A stretch of 64,000 nucleotides of DNA from Mytilus galloprovincialis (lineage: Eukaryota; Mollusca; Bivalvia; Mytilida; Mytilidae), in NCBI RefSeq assembly GCF_965363235.1, contig NC_134846.1, positions 7,321,001 to 7,385,000 on the forward strand, read 5' to 3'. The notes below the pieces were generated by a model. It had not been told where the DNA came from. It searched no databases and saw nothing but the letters and a program-made list of their open reading frames with translations. The first letter of the stretch is position 1. Every line of letters starts with the position of its first letter. The translations under genes were made by a program, and so were the position numbers. Positions 54,901-64,000 of the stretch are shown here, piece after piece.

Positions 54901-57900
54901 TATAATTTCGCATGATAATGTTTGTCCTTCAACGAGCAGACTTAACCCAGACGCATATAATTTCACACCCGAAGCTAGAGTTGATATGAACACATGTGCA
55001 ATAGATTCTATGAACCAACAGTATTCAATTCACGCCCATGCAGTGCATACCCGTCCGTCAGAGAATGTCATGTTTCAAGTCCCGTCAGAACCGATATCTT
55101 CAAGATCTAATTACCATAGGCTTCCAAAGTTAGACGTACCCTATTTTAATTGAGATATTCTCAAGTGGCAGACATTTTGGGATTGTTTCGAGTCATCTAT
55201 ATACTACAACGTCACATTAACGCCAATCCAAAAGTTCAACTATCTTAAAGCCCAGCTAGAGGGAAGCGCCGCGCAAACAGTAGAGGGATTCGCTTTGACT
55301 AATGGTAACTACGAAACCGCAGTCAACCTTCTCAGAGAGCGGTTCGGACAACCTAGCAAACTGATAATGCTTACATGAAAGCACTCATGAACTTACCCAC
55401 ACCGACAAATGATGCATTTAGCTTGAGGTCTTACGGAGACAAACTTGAATCATATGTGCGAGGATTAGAGTCACTTGGTCAAACACCAGAGATGTATGGA
55501 TCGCTTTTGGTACCTGTAGTATTGGACAAGTTACCAATTGACATAAGAAAGAATATTGCACGAGAACACGGGAGAGATAATTTGATATAAGATAATCTAC
55601 GCAGATCTATAAATAACGAGATTGAAATACTTGAGGCAGGACAGGGAGTCATGGAATCGGACAGATTTTACGCTCTGCATTTTTTATGGGTACGTATTCA
55701 CATTCATACAAGAGCAAATTCACAGACACACATAAGAAGAAAAATACACGTACATGTATTTTCTGTTCAGGTGAGCACCATCCGACGGAGTGCTCTGAAG
55801 TTACAGACGCAAACGCTAGAAATCATATTGTAAAACAGAAACAGTTATGCTTTAACTGTTTAGGGTCACACCGAGTGGCCACATGTAAGTCTACAAAACG
55901 ATGCAAAAAATGTGACGGAATGCATCATACAAGCATATGTAAAGGTAAAGAGGTAATTCCAGGTACGACACCGGAGCCTACAATACAACAGTCAGCAATA
56001 AACGAATTTGAAACACCAAACGAGACTAGAGTAATGTATTCATCACAACATAGTCACGACATTCTCCTGAAAACAGCAACTGCACCAGTTACATATAACA
56101 ACCAAGAAGTAGAATGTAACATGTTATTTAACGAGGGAGCACAGCGTTCTTTCATAACTCAGAATTTGGCTGATAAACTAGAAATTAAACCAACAGAAAA
56201 TGTCAGCATTCAACTGTCTGCGTTCGGAGATTTATCTCAGAAAGTTCGTAACTTAGACACTGCAACAATACAACTACAGACCGACACAGGAGAAAAGGTG
56301 CATATTAACACACTTATTGTTCCGGAAACTGTCGTCCCAATTAAGAACAATATTTCCCAGACTACAAGGAGCTTGCCACACTTAAGAGAACTTAAACTTG
56401 CACATTCTGTGCAAAGTACAGAACGTTTTGAAATCAACTTACTCATAGGCGCCGACCGCTATTTGGACATTATCGAGGACGAAGTAATTATAGGAAACGG
56501 ACCCACCGCTATTCAGTCAACGATCGGATATCTATTATCAGGACCGATCAATAGAAACATCAATCAGCCGTCCACAGTTCTTGTAAACGTCATTGCAGAC
56601 AAGAACACAACTATTGATAACGAGAAAGGCAATTCCACAGAAGGGTTGCCTTGGAAACATGACCATCCAGATGCTATACCTTCAGTTATGACCGTTGCCA
56701 AAAAAAGACCAGAAAACACATCGCAATGGCTCATACAAAGCAGATCGTACATGAACCAATTTGAGGAAACACTCTAAGGAAGTTACTTGCTACCTAGACC
56801 ACCCGAACAAACACACCCTCAACTGTTGGAGTCAACAAGCCACATAGATACAGGACAGATACTTATAACGCGTAAAGAAATTAACCGCTTAGTGAAGTTA
56901 CCGTGTGTGCCAGAAGAAACATCCATGAATGGACTAAAAGATAAACTGTAATTGTGTTCAGTCAAGGTTAAGGAACTAGATTATTTTATTTGAGATGGAC
57001 ATTATTTTAAATTTATTTATCTATATTGTGAATTTACATTTTTTTTTAAATTTTCGTTACATATTTCACTTTTGTCGGCCCCCAGAATGTCGGAAAATAC
57101 GCGAAGCACAAACATTACGCTATGGTAACGTTGTTACCATAACGATATACTGTGTGACGTTATATTATATGCATTAGCTATCACGACGATTAAACGTATA
57201 GAAAACACAACGCATGATTTATTAAGATTCTGCAACAAGCGTAACGTGTTTTGGATACTATATACAAAGTATGGAAAAGAAATAAGATTGATTATGAGTG
57301 TCAACGAGACAACTCTCCATTCAAATCACAACGTTTTTAAAAGTAAACCTTTAAAGGACAAAATACGGCCTTCAACACGGAGTCATAACTAAAACCGAAC
57401 AGCAAGCTTTAAAGGGCCCAAAAATGACTAGACTAGATGTGAAACAATTCATTCACAAAAACCATCGCTGTATGTTAAATAACAATCATATGTCAATATT
57501 TACTAACATTATTAGGATATCAATTAGTACAACTATTATATCTCACCTAACTTTGACTTCATGATATAACAATTTGATAACTCTTTCATGAATGATTATT
57601 TAGTTTTGTTGAAAATTTACGTACGATATCTACAAGTGGTGACAGAAGAATAACTTATCTAACTTTTACCACCACATCAAATTGTTTGGACCAAATTTAT
57701 AAGTAAATATATATGATAATATGTGGTATGATTGCAATGAGAGAACACTCAAAAAGAAACCAAATGACACATTAATTGACAACTATCGGTCTCCATACTG
57801 TCTTAAATAATTAGCAAAGCTCATATTACCGCATAGTAAGCGTGTATATATTTGTTAGTTATTTGTTTTCTAACTTAAATAATTTATTCGTTTATTTGTT

Positions 57901-58103
57901 ATCTACCTTTGATCTCCTCCAGTGGTTACAAGGTGACTGCCATGACTGGACAATAAGAAAAGTCTTGCGTTGATATTTGTATAACTCCTTAAGGTTTGAG
58001 CAGTGTGAGGTTTCCATATGTATACAATACTGTTACAGTCTATAGATATCACTTGTGAGTCGTCAGTAAAAATGCATAATGCTTGTATTGGTGCCTTGTG
58101 TTC
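48970..58103 (-). CDS. WD40-repeat protein, 3' half of the gene (NWD-like, tentative)
   Basis: Six exons on the - strand: 58103-57907, 54224-54062, 53190-52995, 52152-51949, 51202-51075, 49107-48970. All have GT/AG borders and compatible phases, giving 341 codons to a TGA at 48970-48972. Earlier exons were not found in the window, so the protein is longer. About five WD blades are visible: SIVYIW, a worn GGDQSVKVVA, YMVTGSADKTLKIWE, HVVSGCKNGQLTAW and LIISASMDSTIRLWS. The last ~100 residues are not propeller; they are basic (APQSKKKGRRKPGKSKH) and may contact nucleic acid or membranes. The blade layout recalls NACHT/WD (NWD1/NWD2-type) proteins, but no NACHT part lies in the window, so function stays open. 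The 3.7-kb intron after the first listed exon holds a BEL/Pao fossil. Confidence 0.8.
49108..51074. other. Intron of the WD40 gene (1.97 kb)
   Basis: AT-rich; several short open frames, none with a recognised motif. No repeat identified. Confidence 0.4.
52720..52870 (-). repeat. CGTCTGGCGTAT-type dispersed repeat, inverted copy
   Basis: TCATAGATACCAGAATTG, TTTACGCCAGACGAACG, ACAAAAGACTCATCAGTGAC and GAAGTTGAAGAGCAATGAGG mirror the copy at 28630-28850. Lies in a WD40-gene intron. Confidence 0.7.
53191..54061. other. Intron of the WD40 gene
   Basis: AT-rich, no recognised gene or repeat; a TTAGTTTCTATTAGTTT duplication lies near 53547. Confidence 0.4.
54435..54584 (+). repeat. 5' LTR of the BEL/Pao fossil
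   Basis: 150 bp, TGT...ACA ends, about 97% identical to the 3' LTR. A TGGTGCCGTAACC-like primer-binding region follows a few bases later. Confidence 0.85.
57088..57237 (+). repeat. 3' LTR of the BEL/Pao fossil
   Basis: 150 bp, same ends as the 5' LTR; followed by the AGCGT target duplication. Confidence 0.85.
57290..57850 (+). repeat. Two worn copies of the GATGTGGTATGA repeat
   Basis: GAGTGTCAACGAGACAACTC at about 57295 (to 57440) and ATGTGGTATGATTGCAATGA at 57720 (to 57850). Both sit in the same WD40-gene intron as the BEL/Pao fossil. Confidence 0.6.
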
Positions 58104-58192
58104 CTGTAGATTAAAACACAGAAAGGACTTTAAAGTGTCCAATATTATGGTACATTTAGAAACATTTACAACGTCTAGTTTATTGATTGAGC

Positions 58193-58216
58193 GTGTTTGT
58201 GTGTGTGTGTGTGTGC
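58193..58216. repeat. (GT)n microsatellite
   Basis: Short GTGTGTGT run, about 11 units with one interruption. Confidence 0.8.
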
Positions 58217-58434
58217 TCTTATCAATGGAAAGTTTGCAATAACTCCCTGAACGGAGATTTATTTTTTAAGGTTTTGAATAAACACATTTACTAATTGTGA
58301 ATTAAATTTGATTTTCAGTGAAATACACGTCAAATTTTGTGATATTTTGTGCCTTTTGAAAAGCAATTTTACAAAATTTCACCATGTTCATACAGCAATT
58401 GAAAAATAATTATATATTAGAACATGTAACGTTA

Positions 58435-58670
58435 TAAATAAAGGCAACAGTAGTATACCGATGTTCAAACTCGTAAATCCATGGACAAAAAACAAAATCG
58501 GGGTAACAAACTAAAACTGAGGGAAACGCATTAAATATAAGAGGAGAACAACGACACAACACTACAATGTAACACACACAGAAACGGACCAAGCAACAGA
58601 CAAAATCCCACGAGAATAACAAATATAACATCAAAACCAAATACATGAATTTGGGATAGACAGTCATGTA
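58435..58670 (+). repeat. Mussel dispersed repeat
   Basis: TCGGGGTAACAAACTAAAAC, TGAGGGAAACGCATTAAATA and ACACAGAAACGGACCAAGCA; a series I recognise from Mytilus. Non-coding. Confidence 0.65.
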
Positions 58671-59985
58671 CATGTATCAACTATTTCGTTGATAGATATA
58701 GATATTGTAATGAAACAATTTGGAAGTCCTACTTTATTCGTTCAATCCTTTTTTTGTAATGTTTGTTTTTCAGAAATCGTGTTATTTACGCCCCAAAAAT
58801 AACAAAGTAATCCAATTGGCAACTATCATTTCTTATAATTCAATATTTTTAATGAAGCTTTTAACGTAATTTAACAGAGAAAAGCTATTTAGAAAAAAAA
58901 TCACGAAACAACTACAAACTATTCTAATTATTTTAAGTACCGGTCTTTGTAAGAATCATGCAGGTTCCTGTTGATGGGCGATTAATGACCCCTCTTCAAA
59001 TGTCTTTATATTTTGTTTATGATGAAGGTATGGTATGAAAATAAGTTTTCTGTATTAATTTTTTCTTTTCAACTTTGGTTGCCATGGAAACCATCCTTAC
59101 AAAATTTTGCCTAAATACGTCCATAAGTAGCCTTTGAAAATTGAAATATAATGGATTTTAAAGAACCATAGAAATAAAGTTAATCAATACAAACAATATG
59201 TATATTTACAGTATTGACAAACACAACCCCAAACTATACAAAAACGTTAAAATTTTGAATTTACTAAATAGTTTGTTTCCATAGCAACCATTTAAAAACG
59301 TGTTAAAATTCGAAAATGAAAAATTTCAAAAACTTTAAAATTTTAAATCTGTTTATCTCCCAAGACCAACAATACCATGACATGTCATTGACAAATTTTG
59401 AAAGACCACATTCTATATATTCAGAAAATAAAAAGAAAGTCGTGTGTTTTTTTTTTCTTTAAAAAAATAATTTTAGTCAAAAATTGTCAATTTTCACCAA
59501 AATTCAGATTACCAAACAGATGAATACTGAAACATTTTGAACTTAAAAAGCTAAAACATTCCATTTATGCGTGCATTCCTGACACAAATTTGGTAATTAT
59601 AAATGAGAAAATATGATTGATAGAGATATTTTTGTAGAGAAGGACATTTTTTCTTTCTGGGCATGGTGCCCCCCCCCCCTTTTTTTTTCAAAATTCAAAA
59701 AATCATTAATAAATTTAAAAGATGGAATTCAATTGTGAACATTTTGAGCATTAAAACATGAAATTTCTTCAAAGGGTGAGGGCAATAATAGAACCCCCTA
59801 CACCATTTTTATATATTAGATTTTTTTTTAGAAATGGGGAATGTGTCAAAGAGAGAACAACCCAAACAGAAATTTAAAATCTTTAGATTCTATTTCATGG
59901 TCTTTAAAATTGACTCTAAAGAACCTGAATCGATCACCTGTAATTTTTGGTTAAATCTTGCATCAATGATTATTTGTCCCTTCAA
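58671..59985. other. No recognised gene
   Basis: Upstream of the first WD40-gene exon found. AT-rich with homopolymer runs (C9T9 near 59670). No further WD40 exon could be found here, so the gene's 5' part is probably beyond the window. Confidence 0.35.
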
Positions 59986-59989
59986 TATA

Positions 59990-60740
59990 TATCAATGAGT
60001 GGCTTAACAATTCCATTTAAATGTTCTTTGTATCTGTCGTTTTTTCTTCAAAAGCAAAAAATGAATTTTACCCCTATGTTCCATTTTAGCCATAGTGGCT
60101 AAGTTTCTTGAAGTACAAGGAAATAAAAAACTAAATTTATACAAGATTATAACTCCCAAGTTGGACTGAAATTGATTAAGCATATTCAATATCAAAAGAA
60201 GATTTTTTTTTAAAGGAAGCAAACTAGATGAACAAATTGTGAAAAATTTCTTTAAAGGGCTATAACTCCATACGGATTCAATTGACAATTCTGGTCATAT
60301 AAACTTATTTGTAGATCCTACTTTGCTGAAAGTTGTGCTGTTTACAGTTTATCTTTGTCATTAATAATATTCAAGATAATAACCAAAACTGCAAAATTTC
60401 CGTACAATTAACAATTAAGTGGCAGCAACCCAACAATGGGTTGTTAGATTCATCTGAAAATTTGCTCTTAAAAGGCTTTAGTGTTTGAGATATGAGCTGC
60501 ACACTGCATTTTACCCCTATGTTCTTATTTTACCCATGGTGGCCATGTTTTTTTACAAAATAGAAAATAGAACACAAACTTAATTCTAGATATCCTAAGG
60601 ATCATTCAGTTTATAAGTTTTACTGGAATTGGTTAAGTAGTTTCAGTGGAAATGTTTCAAATATTTTACACCGGACAGACGACAACGGAAGCAAAGTGAT
60701 GGCAAAATTCACAGTTCCTTTGAAACGGTGACCTAAAAAA
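59990..60740 (+). repeat. Degenerate ATAACTC-type element
   Basis: AAAGGGCTATAACTCCATAC near 60254 and CACCGGACAGACGACAACGG near 60670, followed by TTTGAAACGGTGACCTAAAA. This matches the general plan (ATAACTC units, then a GGACRGACG block) of other elements in the window. Confidence 0.5.
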
Positions 60741-60779
60741 ACTACGTCCGTTCTATCAGAAATAAACTGAAAATAAAAA

Positions 60780-61180
60780 ATAAAAAATTTGTACCATCGA
60801 GAGCGCTAACAAGGCAACTTTCCATAAATTTTAATATTTTTAAGGGTCATAACTCTTTTAAAAAAGTCAATTGTCCATGATTATAGAACTCATCCGAGAT
60901 ATTGTTGATATTAATCTAGTGTATAAGTTTTATTAAAAATCTGGCAAGAATTGTACCTGTGGGAGCGTTAAAGGGGCTATTTTCCATAAATTTATTATTT
61001 TCAAGGGTTATAAATGTTTTTATTAAAGTCGATTGACCACCAATATCTAACTTGTTCGAGATATTGCTTATAATAACCTAAAGTATTAGTTTCTTAAAAA
61101 TCTGACATAATTTGTACATGTGCGAGCGCTGCAAGGACAGCCAGATGGACACAAGGACGGATGGCAATCAAAATTTTAAG
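60780..61180 (+). repeat. Element with ~162-bp units
   Basis: TCCATAAAT occurs at 60821 and 60983 (162 bp), each preceded by GAGCG(C/T)TAA-type text; a third unit begins near 61121. Ends in GGACAGCCAGATGGACACAA and GGACGGATGG. Confidence 0.6.
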
Positions 61181-61234
61181 CAGACCATGTTTAAACGAAA
61201 AAAATTAAGTTCTAATTTCGATTTTTATTAATTG

Positions 61235-62082
61235 AAAATTTTTTGGTCGCATATTGGTATCACGTTGGCGTCGTCGTCGTCCGAAGACATTTGGTTTTCG
61301 CACTCTAACTTTAGTAAAAGTAAATTGAAATCTATGAAATTTAAACACATGGTTTATGACCATAAAAGAAAGGTTGACATTGATTCTTGGTGTTTTGGTC
61401 CCAACAGTTTAGGAATTAGGGGCAAAAAAGGGCCCAAATAAGCATTTTTCTTGGTTTTCGCACAATAACTTTAGTATAAGTAAAAAGAAATCTATAAAAT
61501 TTTAACATAAGGTCTCTATGACCACAACAGGAAGGTTGGGATTGATTTTGGGAGTTTTAGTCCCAACAGTTTAGGAATTAGGGGCCAAAAACAGGTCCCA
61601 AATAAGCATTTTTCTTGGTTTTTGCATAATAACTTAAGCATAAGTTATTAGAAATCTATGAAATTTTAACACAAGGTTTATAACCACAAAAGAAAGGTTT
61701 GGATTGATTTTGGGAGTTTTGGTCCCAACGAATTAGGGGCCAAAAGGGGCCAAAATTAAACTTTGTTTGATTTCATCAAAAAAATAATTATTGGGGTTCT
61801 TTGATATGCCAAATCTAACCGTGTATTCAGATTCTTAATTTTTGGTCCTGTTTTCAAATTGGTCTACATTAAGATCAAAAGGGTCCAAAATTAAAATTAG
61901 CTTGATTTTAACAAAAAAAGAATTCTTGGGGTTCTTTGATATGCTGAATCTAAACATGGTCATAGATTTTTGATTATGGGCCCAGTTTTCAAGTTGGTCC
62001 AAATCGGGGTCCAAAATTATTATGTTAAGTATTGTGCAATACCTCTGCGGTCGTATAAAGCTGCGCCCTGCGGAGCATCTGG
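61235..62082 (-). mobile_element. TATACGACC-type tandem-core element, inverted copy
   Basis: Reverse-oriented relative of 10329-13390. GCGTCGTCGTCGTCCG near the left, about 161-bp units (GGTCCCAACAG phrases), then the A and B monomers, and the right end ACCTCTGCGGTCGTATAAAG then CTGCGCCCTGCGGAGCATCT. Non-coding. Confidence 0.7.
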
Positions 62083-62493
62083 TTTATTTATAAAAATACT
62101 ATTTTTGATATAACAAAAATAAAGAAATAAAATATTTTTTTTGTCTTAAATCAGTGGTGTTGATAAGATAATAACACTCTGTAAAGATTAGACAAATGGG
62201 ATAGTTTTAATCTTGGTACAGTGTTTCCAATTTCATTATCTATGGAAAATACATTGCCTTGCATCGTTTCTTTTGTGGACTAGTATACTATTGCACAGAG
62301 TCAGATTATGTACACATAATGGCTGTTACTATTTACCTCCCATGTAAATCGACATGTATCGAAACCTTTATGCAAACACTTATTTGTCACTGTCGATTTA
62401 ACTGTGCTAAAATTGAAATTGAAGAAGAACTACAGAACCTTTCTTTTTATTCTAATATATAATAATCTAACTTATCTAAAAGATTTGAAATAA

Positions 62494-63050
62494 ATGCGGA
62501 ATGTGTCCATTGGACACAGATGATGCTCCCGCTTCCATATCATAAAAGTCATAAACGGACATGACTGAAGACACTTACCAATTGTGTACTAACTTTTATG
62601 GTGATAAGAATTGTGTAAAAGTTTCGTAACATTTGGTTGAGGCAAACTAAAGAAAGAAATACAAAACAAAAAATTCAGCAACTTTTTCCCTCTATAAAGA
62701 GGCATTGCATAGAACAGTGAAAGTTACACCAGCAAAATTCAAAGTTGATCTGCATTTGGTGGTTTTAAGCATTGTGTATAATTTTAATAACATCTGGTAA
62801 AGACAAACTAAAGTTAGAGAACAGAAACGGAAATTCAGCAATATTTCTATTTGTAAAGGACATAACTCTTGGACGGTTTAAGTGACACCACCAAACTTAG
62901 TCTTGTTTTATGGTAATAAGCAATGTGATTAGGTTTCATAACATTTGGTTGAGGCAAACTAAAGATAGAGAACAGAAACCAACGTTGGGACATACTGACG
63001 GACGGACAAGGGTTAACCTTAATGCCCCCTCCGCCACTGCGGGGGCATAA
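62494..63050 (+). mobile_element. GCCCCC-hairpin element, copy 3
   Basis: GTGTCCATTGGACACAGATG start, repeated GAACAGTGAAAGTTACACCA-type units, a GGACGGACAAGG block, and an end hairpin TGCCCCC / GGGGGCA at 63023-63047 with 7-bp perfect arms. Confidence 0.75.
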
Positions 63051-63378
63051 AAATATGTAAATATAACAATTGATTAAATTAGGCAAAATTCAAGAATGGC
63101 CATTGCACATGGTTGTCATAAAGGTTTGAGAATCATAACAGTATACAATAGTTCGGACCAGCAAATTTTCCTCAGGGCCACAAGGATAATATTTTTGAGA
63201 ACCATAAAAAAAACGCGATTATTCTGCGGTATACAAATAATAATTTAGTTAGTTTTAAAAAAAATAATAGACAAGCTGTCCTTTTCCACCATATACAATA
63301 GAAACATTGACAAATTCTTGCACAATTAATGTAGATCGTTGGTATATATTTCCTCAGATAGAACATGTAGAATTTGTA

Positions 63379-63665
63379 TGCCCCCACTGTAGCAAAGGGG
63401 GCATTAAGTTGTACCCTTGTCTGTAAGTACGTCCGTTCCAGAGTTATACCCTTATAGAAATGGAAAAAAAAATACTGTCTTTTTTGTTTCCGTTCTCTAA
63501 CTTAAGTTTGCCACAACCAAATGTTTTGAAACTTATACACAATGCTTATTTCCATAAAATTCAAAACAGTTAGAATGTTATTGGTGTAACAGGTACTGTC
63601 AATAAGTTATACCCCTTTAAAAATGGAAAAAATGCTGAATTTTCCGTTTCCGTTCTCTTTTTTTC
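63379..63665 (-). mobile_element. GCCCCC-hairpin element, copy 4, inverted
   Basis: Opens with the TGCCCCC / GGGGGCA hairpin (63379-63403) and runs into complements of the same units (CCGTTCTCTAACTTAAGTTT, GAGTTATACCC). Its far end merges into another repeat near 63670. Confidence 0.7.
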
Positions 63666-64000
63666 GTCTGTCTGACATAGTTCATCTTACCCTGACCTCA
63701 TTTTCTTTGAACATTGATAATGTTAAGTTAATATGATACTTGTATTAAAATCTTTACATAACACTTACAGAGTTTCAAAAGTAATTCAGTTATAAATAAA
63801 ACCAACCAGACATTTCAGGGTGAGTCTTCTTGTTTAGCAGATCTTAGTCTAGGGTTAAAGTTTTTAAAGCATCAATCTGTTTCAAAAACCAACAATGAGT
63901 TGCATTAAATTGTTACGGTAACTTCTTTATAGCCATTTTGAAAGAGAAAGTATCCTAAGCTATTTTTTTTTAAATGTTCAGTAAGATTTGTTTTATAGAT
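63666..64000. other. Window edge, no gene
   Basis: A single worn unit of the CCTGACCTCATTTTC repeat (see 30815-31545) at 63690-63750; otherwise nothing recognised. Confidence 0.4.

Larger units (their letters stand above)
54435..57237 (+). mobile_element. BEL/Pao-type LTR retroelement, fossil
   Basis: Two 150-bp LTRs (54435-54584 and 57088-57237) begin TGTCGG and end CAACA, and AGCGT flanks the element on both sides (54430-54434, 57238-57242). The interior (about 54614-56780) shows a gag-like region, zinc knuckles and a protease-like part of the BEL/Pao kind. No reverse transcriptase, RNase H or integrase is present. It is broken: much of pol is missing and there are a few further breaks. 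The LTRs differ at about five sites, so it is fairly young on the scale of this window's repeats. It lies in a WD40-gene intron. Confidence 0.85.

Noticed and set aside
54586-54993. 135-codon - strand frame
   Set aside because: Antisense shadow of the BEL/Pao gag-like region.
58410-58673. 87-codon - strand frame rich in Cys and Phe
   Set aside because: Lies in a dispersed mussel repeat; its composition is that of the repeat, with no domain.

Overview
The window looks like nuclear DNA of a bivalve mollusc, most likely a mussel (Mytilus or a close relative). It is AT-rich, its genes have animal-type introns, and most of it is repeats whose sequences I recognise from mussel DNA. The elements with ~160-170 bp tandem cores and short terminal hairpins resemble the pearl/Helentron-like elements described from bivalves. 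No database was searched; family names come from reading the translations.

Five host loci are visible. (1) An ATF4-type bZIP stress regulator, + strand, coding 1867-3508 in two exons. Its leader carries a 3-codon upstream ORF followed by a 60-codon upstream ORF that overlaps the main start, the layout known from vertebrate ATF4. (2) Class III alcohol dehydrogenase / S-(hydroxymethyl)glutathione dehydrogenase (ADH5), - strand, ten exons from 27606 down to 6544. All splice phases agree and the product is 379 aa. (3) and (4) Two related RING/B-box (TRIM-like) loci on the - strand: a damaged copy at 34437-36476 and an intact 632-codon single-exon copy at 43501-45399. (5) The last six exons of a WD40-repeat gene on the - strand, 58103 down to 48970, whose 5' part lies outside the window.

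The rest is mostly mobile DNA. ADH5 introns hold hairpin-ended elements with 168-169 bp tandem cores, a 123-bp satellite-like array, a 1.17-kb element with 71-bp inverted ends, and LINE remnants. Between the TRIM loci is a nested stack: a mussel repeat is split by a 5.28-kb element with a 6-bp target duplication (GCTGTT). That element contains a second repeat, split in turn by a 2.96-kb FLYWCH/MULE DNA transposon flanked by AACTCATC. A broken BEL/Pao-type LTR element sits in a WD40-gene intron.

The genes do not form an operon-like unit. ATF4 and ADH5 converge. The observations I rate highest are the ATF4 upstream-ORF switch, in which the inhibitory ORF exists only after splicing; a recurring 160-169 bp monomer and a shared AAAGGGnnATAACTC-type motif in otherwise unlike repeat families; and the three-level insertion stack.
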